16,471 nt of DNA from Phoronis ovalis (lineage: Eukaryota > Phoronida > Phoronidae), in assembly GCA_028565635.1 (NCBI GenBank), contig JAOXYB010017586.1, positions 1 through 16,471 of the forward strand, read 5' to 3'. The stretch's first letter is position 1. Each line of letters begins with the position of its first letter. Below are positions 1 to 9,360 of this stretch, piece after piece. Position numbers and translations under genes: made by a program. A model generated the notes under the pieces. It did not search any database. It had not been told where the DNA came from and saw only the letters and a list, made by a program, of their open reading frames with translations.

Positions 1-1253
1 GTTCTATGATTCAGATTTGTACTGGACATTGTTTAAGTGCTAAAGGTCGTTATATGAGGGCCCATTGTACTTGCCATCACAAGAATAAAATTAAACCCTG
101 GCCCTTTAAAATGCTTGTTCACTGTGGAAGCAATATTGCATGTGTATTAGCACTCTGTGTTGCTATAATTATGCAGAATGAGCATGTTATTATTATTTTA
201 AACTATAGTTAGCAAATGTGGGAGGCAAATGTATGTTTGCGTAATAGTCTCATAGCTTTTGGGATTCACTTTTTTATATGTATTTAAATATCTAGACAGA
301 AAAAGTATTGAACTATAACCTAAATAGCCCACATCTGACGCGCATCATTGTCATAATTAATTGTATCAATTAGCTGCCAACCATAAATGCATAATTAGAG
401 ACTATATGTTTCATTGCCTAACTATTGCTATATGGTTATAAAGACTGTAAGTATGTATATAGAGATTTTGTCTTATTAGAAATTATGAGTCTCACATAGA
501 GAGCGATAATGTCATCATCACTAATGTACAGTAATTATATATAACTACATCGTCAGATAGGAACATATATACGACACCAAAAACAGTTAACCCTCCTAGC
601 CATGTTCTGCTTCCTTTTCGCTACCTTGTCATTTTACATTACCGCGCTGTCGAATTCACCAATTAAGTTCTAGGGCAGAAAATATAATATTTATTATATT
701 AGAGGGCTACAAATGTATAAGTATGATTCTGATAATGTGTGTGCCCACTGACCTTGAGGTGCTTCAGTTGATATTATCTTTTCCTATGTTATAGAAGATT
801 ATTAACAGGATCAGACAAATTATTGATGGTACTCATCTCATATTGATCTGTACTAATTATAGCTTGTCTGACGGGCTGCAGGGAGTTGATGATAGTACAT
901 GTGTGCCTGGAATGAAAGTACAAGTTATTGACATTGGTATTTCTTGTGCATATTCGAATTACATCTAAAATTGATATTCGAAAATAATGTACCCACTGTA
1001 ATTGGTAAAATCATACAGTTCTAGATTCCAGATATTTTATTGAAGTCTTGCCCAGATTTAGTATGCACATTCAAAATAAAAAAACAGTATACTACAGTGC
1101 TACTGACAACTTTGCCTTTGTTGTTGCATATGTATGCCCTTGTTGTTTGATACCCTATTTATATGGCTTAGATGGTGTAATAAAAGGAATTCCAACAGAC
1201 TCATATAATTCGCACCAATTCGTGAATGATGAATCCAACAAGTTACATAATTC
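1..1253. other. AT-rich non-coding stretch, no recognised gene
   Basis: No domain, RNA gene or mobile-element signature was recognised. Short open frames (for example 6-212) have no recognisable similarity and the length expected by chance. A donor-like GTAAGTAT occurs at 447. An ATG-initiated frame at 1063-1419 runs through the tandem array that follows; the array itself keeps it open. Confidence 0.6.
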
Positions 1254-1415
1254 AGAGGATTGTGGGAGCAGCAAGTTTAATATTGCTACAACGCCTGGGG
1301 CATGCAAAGAGGATTGTGGGAGCAGCAAGTTTAATATTGCTACGACGCCAGGGGCATGCAAAGAGGATTGTGGGAGCAGCAAGTTTAATATTGCTACAAC
1401 GCCTGGGGCATGCAA
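1254..1415. repeat. 54-bp minisatellite, three exact-length copies
   Basis: Three head-to-tail units of 54 bases at 1254-1307, 1308-1361 and 1362-1415, each beginning AGAGGATTGTGGGAGCAGCA. Units 1 and 3 are identical. Unit 2 differs at two nearby positions (TACGACGCCAGG against TACAACGCCTGG). The unit is visibly richer in G and C than its surroundings. Because 54 is a multiple of 3, two forward and two reverse frames stay open. In the frame of the ATG at 1063 it reads as an 18-residue unit, EDCGSSKFNIATTPGACK, ending at TAG 1417-1419. Whether any of these frames is translated cannot be told; I treat it as a repeat. Confidence 0.95.
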
Positions 1416-3211
1416 ATAGCTTGTTATGGATCAACCATAGCAAGGCCACTATTCAAAGTTTTTTGACACAGTTCCGGTGTTCTATATTTGTGCTATTTTT
1501 TTAGGGCTTGGCATTGCAATTGTGGGTATTTTCTTGTTCTTGTCAAATGATAAATGTTTTGAGAGATTACTCTGGTTAATATTTTGAAATAATGATTTCG
1601 GTCACATTTGCCATCTGCAAAATAATTACGAGATGAGGGCATGCAGTTCTGCCCTCTGGTGGTGATAAAATTAATTAGTTGCGCAATGATAATATTTTGT
1701 ATTTAAGTTATGGTTGATAATTATTATTCCTATATTAATAACGATAATGGCTTGCTTTGCTAAGTGAGCACACACGCACAAGCCAAATTTGCATAAAAAG
1801 TAACGAAATGTGCATAAAAACGTACTGGAGGGTAAAAGGCGAAGATAAAAGCTCGATTGTTTTATTGGTTGTACAGAGATTATAATCATAGTGAATTGGT
1901 AAATCTAACCGTTTACTTAAGCTTCATGCATTCCCAACATGCCTTTGAAAATTATCCGTTACTGCACAGAACAGGTACATTTCTACACCTTAGCAACTTT
2001 GAATTTGAACATTTAAAATTTTTTGTCTGTTATATTTAAAATATTTAGGTCTTACTCTAGTAAAGAGATATATATGTGCATTTCTTCTCGCTTTTAGTAG
2101 GTTAATTGATGAAAATATTCAACTTTAATTTGTATCTTGCCTATTTGCTAAGATTTTATTATAATTTATAGTTTTCTTGATGATTGATCACGCTGTATTA
2201 TTGGCAACATTATGGAAATACCAAGAAAGAGTGAGTCATATTTTGCAAATTAAAATTGAATACAGATTTTCTTAAAATAGATAAATCTTTCACTTAGATA
2301 CAAAGAAAGAAATCTTTTGTGGCATCTGAAAATGTAAAAATCATGTGTACCCTGCACATCTCTTTGACATGAGTATGTTCAATGGTGTTTTGTAGGGAAA
2401 TGATTATAACTCCAGGCTGGACGCTTGGATGTTCTTATAATTAGAACAGCTGGTAATATATAAAACTTTAGTGTTTAAAAATTTAGAATGTGGTCTTTGA
2501 AAAATACAATGCCTAATAGGATTACATAGTTGAAAGAATGAATATAAAGTTTGTCCATTTTATAGATGTCATAGTGGTGAATAATAGCTAAATAAACAGG
2601 ATTACAATCAGTACTTTGTTAGGATTTCCTTTCTTTGTCTTCTACACCCAGTCACCCCTATCCCTGCACTTAGAATGGTCTGGTCTTACAAGATGAGGCT
2701 GCCCTTTGTTTGAAATATTCATTAAATAACAGCATGGTTAACCAGCTCAGATGGAAAGGTATATATTTAAGTTTTTAATTCTATTTAATTTAAGAAAATG
2801 AAATGTGAGTGGCTGTGTACTTAAATCAAGTAACCTTTAAGAACTCTAGAGAATGAATCCATGGGTAATTCTTTTGTGAAGAGCCTTAACATCTTGGAAG
2901 TGTTTTGTTTTTACCATTAATTTTAACCTCCTGTCTGTGCACTGGGAACTTGCATCAGTAGCGAGTCTAATGAAGGTACCTTATTTTTTATGTTTTCTGA
3001 TATCTTTATTTTTACTCCTATAACCGGTAGTAACAATTAGTACCTCCTTAATTATGTAAATGGTGATCGTGCCATTCTCTGTTTTAAATTGTGCTGGTCT
3101 TATAATAAAACCAACCACAACATTTGAATCTTCTAAAACATCTGAAAATTACTTGAAATATTAGTATTTTACGGTATTGTTTAAAGATAAATGCAAAATA
3201 CCTGATAGTTT
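1416..3211. other. AT-rich non-coding stretch, no recognised gene
   Basis: No protein similarity, RNA gene or clear repeat was found. Open frames here (such as 1857-2039 and the reverse 1671-1889) are short, low-complexity and lack recognisable domains. Probably upstream or intronic sequence of the SPSB gene. Confidence 0.6.
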
Positions 3212-3278
3212 TGACCTGTATTGCTTAAGGCCAGGTCATGAGGTCAGGTGAGTTATAACCTGACAATATTTAAGGTCA
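3212..3278. promoter_or_regulatory. Cluster of AGGTCA half-sites including a DR2 (possible nuclear-receptor element)
   Basis: AGGTCA occurs at 3233-3238 and 3241-3246 as a direct repeat with a 2-base spacer, again at 3273-3278, and inverted as TGACCT at 3212-3217. AGGTCA repeats are the standard half-sites of nuclear receptors, and DR2 is a retinoid-receptor-type arrangement. The same place contains a 7-bp inverted repeat (GTCAGGT 3243-3249, ACCTGAC 3258-3264) and a perfect splice-donor match CAG/GTGAGT at 3247/3248. The regulatory role is inferred from the motif only. Confidence 0.3.
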
Positions 3279-6200
3279 AAGAAATATTTAATAGTATGTC
3301 AAAATATTATTCTTTTAATTCAAAAACACGAAGTCATCTATGATAGTCATAAAATAAATGAAGTGAGATTATAAAGATAGGATTTTGTATGACGTGTGAA
3401 GACACATTAAAAATGTTCATAGAAAGGTAGGCTGGAATTCTGTTTTATTTTGCCCATTGTTTTGTCTATGGATGTATAGTCTCTTTTATATGCAGTGATC
3501 CTAACTAGTGTTCAAAATGAGATTGATACTAATGATTTAAGTATTACTAGACAAGCATGGTTATATAACTAGGTGAATTTATCATTAAATATATATGTTG
3601 TAATTAGAATATTTATTCTTTGTCTTGTAAATGCTTTGAATTTAATAAGTAATTATTTCAAAGACATATTGATCCTGTGTTGCTACCTGTATAGTAAGGT
3701 ATCTTGGGAATAGTTAATATTACTATGTTCCTAGAATTTAATAGGGCATTCTAGCAGGTTACATTACTGGAATAAATTCTCAGACATTTGTACTTAAAAT
3801 GGAAGTACTATGTCAGGCATGTTCATTGGTGTTTGTTGGAATCTGTATCAAGTGTAAATACTTCTCTATCTTGAAGTGTTGATGCCAGTTCAATTTAATA
3901 GTCATTGAACCATCATGTGTTCTTGGAAGCCAAAGTCAAAGTACATGTTTCAGTTTGTATATATTAAAGCTGAGTGAAAATCCTACAGAGTCAAAGAAAT
4001 AAGATATATTAATCTATCTTAATAACCTTATTCCAGAATGATTCATCTGACTCAAGATAAAGAAATGACCCCTCAGGTCTTTGTTAGGAAAAATAATAAT
4101 CAGAATCAATAAGTTGTATGCCTATGGCAAATTGAGAAAGTGTATGGTAAAAAAAATATACAATGAAGTAACATCCTGGTGTAAACAACTTATGATATGC
4201 CCTTTTAATATTTAAGGTTTATAAAAATAACACTTTGATTAAGTCAATAATATGTTTGTCAATGCTTGGCTTATCAGCGCAAATCATTGATAAATAGACC
4301 CGGAACACAGAACAACAACACCTTGTGCTTTCACAGGTAACATAAATATTTACAGTTTTATAATCACTTGGGATGGTGTTGGGGTTTTAGGTATTTATAA
4401 ATTTATAATTGGTGTTATTTATGCATGGTGGAGTTTCTGTGAATGGCAGATTTGACAACTGTTAGCCATTAGATTTGGATTTCAAATGTCAGGCAATAAA
4501 TTTATTTTGAGCTGTCCTTAACTAGATGTCTTCAAAACATCATTAGGTTTATTTATAAAATAAAAAGTTTTTTTTTAGGTTTGCTCTAAAAGAAACCTGA
4601 TGTGATGCCCATTTGATGCATGTGTCATGCTTTTGTGTTGTTGCAAGATTTCTGGCCAATAAAATGCTTTGTTGTTATTCAGTCAGAGAGTTTGAAATAT
4701 TACCATACATCTATCTTTACCCGTCTTCGTTCAGAAACAAAATTAATTTAATGCAGAAACCCGTCCAGATTTCTTCGTGGATATTTTGTCGGGTTTAAAT
4801 CCAGACAAAGATTGATATTAATATTACAGAAAAATGATGGAGCTTCCAATAGTGCACCCATAGTAAAGGGCATTAGCCAGGTTTATGGTTTCTTTGTTTA
4901 CAAGAGTCACATGACACCAATCAGCTGTTTTTCTTCAGTTCATTTGCTTATTGATTGAATTGTACATTGTGCATTTGTAAGAAATTACTATTGGTATCTG
5001 AAGGACTTTCTAAATGTAGAATTTTAAAATGGTATTATTCCACCTATTTAACAAACTGTGTTACAGCTAAACTTAGGGCAAATGTTTGACCTCTCTTTCA
5101 CAGGGCTAATTAAAGAAAGTTCAATTAGGTATATTTTTCTATATAGTAACATCCCCATTACAGTACATATTTAAAGTTCTTACTGTGGTAAAACATACTT
5201 CCTTATTAAAGTCTAATGACAAAGTTGTTAATTACTTCATGCAAGTGACAATTGGGATATTTTTGCAGTCTTATTTACTGCAATCCACCCAAAGATTATA
5301 CCTGTTTAGGGCTTAAATAATGTATACATTAATGTCATTAAATGATAGGTGTGCACAAAAAGAATAATTCTCCTAGCACATGCTGTAATATATTGTGGAG
5401 CAAATTACTTCTATAGCACAAGACGATAAAACTTGGTAGCAGTTTTGTTGAAAATCAGAAGCAAGTACCATAATTAACTTACAGATTGACAGATTTATTG
5501 TTGTATATGTGTTTTGTTAGCATTGGCAAGTTCTACCCAGACTACATATATATTTTGTAAGTTTACAAAAAAATGTATATCAGATTAATTGCATCACATA
5601 TATAGGGATATTGAAAAATATATAAACTCAATTTGGCCTTATTGATGTATTGCATGATTTAAAAAAACTAGACTACATTTTTAGTTAATAAAAAAAACTA
5701 TGTACAACAATGGTCAAAGCCTAGATTCATCCATTGTATCTAGTGTATTATGCCATCTACATCTGCATTAGGCTACTAAGTATTGCCTTAGGCATGTAAC
5801 ATGCATACATATTCCCAGGTGAATGCAATTACTAATGCACTTTTTAACCTGTCTCTGTTTAAGTTAGATAAAATGGATTACTCTCTTTTTCCGTAATGTG
5901 TCTTACTAGTCTATTAATATCAAATGTTTTGAGAAGTTCAGTAGAGACAAATTTAAATATGATAATGTATTTTAAATTTCTGTTTCAGAGGTTTTCAGCA
6001 TGACCTATCCAAACTGTTGTAGATAGATGTATTTTTTTACCACAAAACGATTGGATTGATAGGGAACCGCAGGCTGACTCATGATCAAGCAATTAAAATG
6101 TTCAAAAGTACATGTTATCTAATTATCATGATTTTTTTAAAAGTAATTCTCATGTTTTACATTTCTGGGGGTTTATTTTTTTACTTTGATGAGAGTTCAG

Positions 6201-7204
6201 TGAGTGTGCGGAAGGAGAGTATTCTCTCAAAAACAAGACTATAATATTGTCTAAACATGACAAATAATGAATAAAAAATATGTATATCTAACTAAATAAT
6301 GAAGATTTATAGAAGTTTACACAGTAGTGTCTTGCTTCAGTTTCAAAGTACATATTAGCTTATATATAAGCATATATTTTTCATTCTGGAAAATAATACT
6401 CTGAAAATGAGAAAAATTTAAAGTGTGAAAATGTTCGTCAAGGCCCAAAAAATTACTGAAATGGCCCTTATACATTTAGAAAAATCTAAAAATTGTTTTA
6501 AAATGAATGGCATCATCAGCAGTCAGATATACATACTCAATTTAAAAAGATTAGATAATAACCCAGTTTAACAGAAAGGGAAACCTACTAAAAGGTCAGC
6601 TTAGATGGGAACCAGGGTGCATCAGTTCAATTATCTTGGACATGGACCCCTGGACAGTCTCCTGGGTCTTAAACAATTACTAACAACTTCTTAATTAGTC
6701 ATCATGACATCTCTTGCATGTGTAAACCATACTTTCTTTATATGTCTGAAAATAGAGAAAATTGATTCATTATGAAAATAGTATTTTTATTCAGAAAATG
6801 CAGCTGTTTTGCTATTGTCATGCTCAGGATGTTTGCTGTAATTTTTTAGTAAAAAAATAGATATTTTTCTGCAGGATGTAGGTAGAAGTTATGATCTTTG
6901 TGATGTTAAGTATTTCTGTTAATACAAAGGTTATCTGTTGTGGATCCTCCAGGCCTTAAGATGCTGGCATGACCTTAATACAATCGCCTTGGTTTATAGT
7001 TCATTTCTTCAATGGGGGATTCTCTGAATTTGTACTCCCCTAGTGTCCTATACCTTCCATATTATCATCTATATCTGTAATTACAACCACAATATTTTTT
7101 TAGCTTGTCATTTCCAAACTACTGCTAAATAGTAAATACTAATTTTAAAGCTATATATATACACGGTACTAACATTAGTTTACAAGTATGAAATTTAAGA
7201 AACT
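3279..7204. other. AT-rich non-coding stretch, no recognised gene
   Basis: Nothing recognisable is coded here. Short open frames (4613-4798, 6056-6244) have no domain features. Minor structures are a 14-bp AT-rich palindrome at 6358-6371 and an AP-1 consensus TGACTCA at 6075-6081. Consistent with intron or upstream flank. Confidence 0.6.
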
Positions 7205-7323
7205 TGACCAAAGCCTCATCATAATTGTGACCACCTAACTGACCTTTAATGGTGTAATCTCTTATCTCATTGGTCAGTTTTACTGGTCACTCTAGGCACT
7301 GACCTGATATGAAGTCTGGGTCA
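7205..7323. promoter_or_regulatory. Dense cluster of seven TGACC/GGTCA motifs
   Basis: TGACC starts at 7205, 7228, 7240 and 7300, and its complement GGTCA at 7272, 7285 and 7319: seven in 119 bases. AACTGACC (7237-7244) pairs with GGTCAGTT (7272-7279), and ACTGACC (7298-7304) with GGTCAGT (7272-7278), so inverted repeats are also possible. This could be an enhancer with nuclear-receptor half-sites, or the remnant of a small structured repeat. No direct evidence of function. Confidence 0.3.
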
Positions 7324-8107
7324 TGAACTACTAGTTTGTGAAGAATAAAACATAAACTTACCTTAAATGTAGGGTTAAACACTATGTTACATAACAAGTT
7401 ACATACCTTTGACCCCAAAATGTACATATAAAAGAAGTAACTTGTTCAAGCTTTCCATTCTTAGCTTGACAATCATTGAGAGAAGTTACAAAGAAGCATT
7501 TGGCTGTATATATAAAGTTCTACAGAATTTGAAATTTATTTGGACAACTATTATGACATTGGACTCAAGTGCTGTTAGCGGTTGTTGGCAATTTGCTACA
7601 GGTAGGAGAGGGCTTTTCAAATCACAAGTTTGAGTTGAGTTGTACTAACAAATAGTACAGAAGTACTATTAGGAAAAAAAGCATTTTAACCACAAATTGT
7701 TTTGCTCTTTGGCCAGGAAACATCAGAGGAAATGCTGTACTAGCTAATATCGTACTCACTTGATGAACTCTTTAGTAAAAAATTCATTTCATACCAGGAT
7801 TTTGTTACCTTGCTTGTAAATACCAAGGCAAGGGGGCTGAAATGTGTTGCAGTTTCTCTGTGAGCACAATCAGTCTTAGTATGCTTGATCATTTCTTCTA
7901 AATTGCTGAAAAATAACAATTTGACTAATTGTGCAAAATGTTGTGAGAAAAAACGAATTATCTATAATACAGTTTGACATTTCCTTTCACTTAGTTGAAT
8001 TAGAGACACTAGAAAGTCCACCTGGCTCAGGTGTGTTAATACAGAGTGTTTATTATACATTACCTTAGGTTGGAATTGTTATGTTATGTCATATGTTACC
8101 TTTTGAA
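7324..8107. other. AT-rich non-coding stretch, no recognised gene
   Basis: No coding potential or RNA gene was recognised. The open frame at 7409-7633 has no domain features. Consistent with intronic or upstream flank sequence. Confidence 0.55.
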
Positions 8108-8297
8108 CTATGTTTTTTTGCATGTTAGGGAATAATACTTTATTTGTAAACATCCATGAAAAGACAAACACCAGGAAGAGTACCTGACATATATACACAA
8201 TATGTTTATTTGCATGTTGAGGATTAATGCTTGATTTTTAAATAACCAGAAAAGGCAAACACCAGGAGGAATAACATATACACATTGACAATATGTT
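8108..8297. repeat. Diverged tandem duplication, period about 92 bp
   Basis: The block from 8111 (TGTTTTTTTGCATGTTAGGG) recurs from 8203 (TGTTTATTTGCATGTTGAGG). Both blocks then carry, in the same order, a TAAT-rich segment, AAGACAAACACCAGGA or AAGGCAAACACCAGGA, an ACATATA-type segment, and CAATATGTT at the end. Substitutions and small indels show that the duplication is old. I do not recognise the unit as a named element. Confidence 0.8.
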
Positions 8298-9032
8298 AAA
8301 GCTAACAGTGGAATTAACTATTATGCTAATAAGCAAGTTATGTTTCTCTTAAAATTAAGTGCGCTAATAAATAAATACACAGTGCCTATTGATGCCCCAA
8401 GTAGGAATATATAAACACATGATTTTTGTGGGTCAATGACTGCATTACATTATAAACAAGCTATATCAATTAATCTGGTTAATATTGACTTGCACCTTGA
8501 TCCATTGGGTCATATATAGTTAGTGTTTCTGGGTGTTTCTCTGGGTTTCTTTGTGATTTCAAGGAGAACCACAGATTATGAAAGCATACTTCCGATGTAA
8601 GGCCAAGACACTAAAAGCCATTAGTTCTGTTTGGTTAAACTCCGCTGTTCTATAATAAAATTTTGATTCTTTTATTCTTGGAAACAATAATCTCCAATAT
8701 CTAGCCTTGTTTAATATGATTTGTTAATATTATACAGTATCATATATCTTATTGTAATAGAAATAACTAGAAATCCATTTGAATGAGTAATGAATTTAAA
8801 TGGTTGAAATTTTAGAAACCAGCTATCATTCTTTAATATTAGCATATTTTACCTTCATAGGAAGGATACTTAAAAATAAAATTAAACATTTCCATAAAAT
8901 TTTACAGCTTCCGTTCCTATATCATGTTAAACAAGACTATCATCTACGTATCAAGCTCATATTAAATTTATATCATCTTTAATAACAAGCAATTCATTGG
9001 AAAAGTCGATGACACACAATAATGCGTAGGTT
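8298..9032. other. AT-rich non-coding stretch, no recognised gene
   Basis: A short open frame (8800-8982) is Ile/Leu/Lys/His-rich, as expected of chance frames in AT-rich DNA. No splice-bounded exon or RNA gene was recognised. Confidence 0.55.
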
Positions 9033-9206
9033 AGACGTCACTGAAGGTAGGGGTGATAGGGTACATTGCACCTTTATAAATAGATCCTGTGTAGATGGGA
9101 GCACATGTTTATTATAACAAAACTAGGCCAAGTGACGTAGACACCAAGGGGCAGTATCATTGGCTGGTGAGGTCGTAAACACCCCTTTGTGTGTATTTTT
9201 GACTCA
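9033..9206 (+). promoter_or_regulatory. Candidate promoter: CRE-like site, TATA box, CCAAT-type and AP-1 motifs
   Basis: GACGTCA (7 of 8 bases of the CRE core with its A at 9032) lies at 9033-9039, TATAAATAG at 9075-9083, a second CRE half-site TGACGT at 9133-9138, ATTGG (reverse CCAAT) at 9159-9163, and AP-1 TGACTCA at 9200-9206. The patch looks less AT-rich than its surroundings. A start about 30 bases after the TATA box would fall near 9105 and could make a first exon ending at the donor candidate 9352/9353. This is motif-based inference. Confidence 0.3.
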
Positions 9207-9264
9207 ACTGTACACCCCCATATATATTATTAGTATGACTATGTCAATGAAGTATATATGAACT

Positions 9265-9352
9265 ATGTTCTGTGGGAGATTCCTAATAAATGTTTTAACA
9301 CAGCTGCTATGTGCCATGTATGACTGGACTTCTACAATGAAACTTATCATGG
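9265..9352 (+). other. Candidate 3' end of an alternative first exon (ATGG/GTAAGG donor)
   Basis: A donor-like ATGG/GTAAGG is at 9352/9353. Splicing it to 10823 makes ATG-GGT-CAA-AAA, reading M-G-Q-K-S-S and continuing in frame into the SPSB protein. The ATG at 9349 has A at -3 and G at +4. Further in-frame ATGs lie at 9337, 9316 and 9265, after an in-frame TGA at 9259. Similar in-frame solutions exist at 3238 and 10586, so this exon is only one candidate. Confidence 0.25.
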
Positions 9353-9360
9353 GTAAGGTA

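Noticed and set aside
130-139. Palindrome GCAATATTGC, also present at 15172-15181
   Set aside because: Too short to be meaningful, and there is no shared flanking sequence. The partial resemblance of 121-140 to the 54-bp unit needs a 9-base gap and is not convincing.
6-212. 68-codon forward open frame at the left edge
   Set aside because: No recognisable domain, typical chance length, and Ile/Asn/Cys/His-rich composition expected of AT-rich non-coding DNA.
1048-1419. 123-codon forward open frame across the tandem array
   Set aside because: The nominal start is TTG; the first ATG is at 1063. Openness in the second half is supplied by the 54-bp repeat, and the first half matches no family I know. 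Kept only as a remark under the repeat.
1155-1504. Other overlapping open frames on both strands over the array
   Set aside because: A 54-bp period keeps several frames open at once, so these are by-products of the repeat.
4613-4798. 61-codon open frame
   Set aside because: No domain, no splice-site support, and low-complexity composition.
6056-6244. 62-codon open frame with a hydrophobic stretch
   Set aside because: The hydrophobic run comes from T-rich DNA; there is no family match and no exon boundaries.
6358-6371. 14-bp palindrome GCTTATATATAAGC
   Set aside because: AT-alternating palindromes are common in such AT-rich DNA.
7409-7633. 74-codon open frame
   Set aside because: No recognised similarity and consistent with chance.
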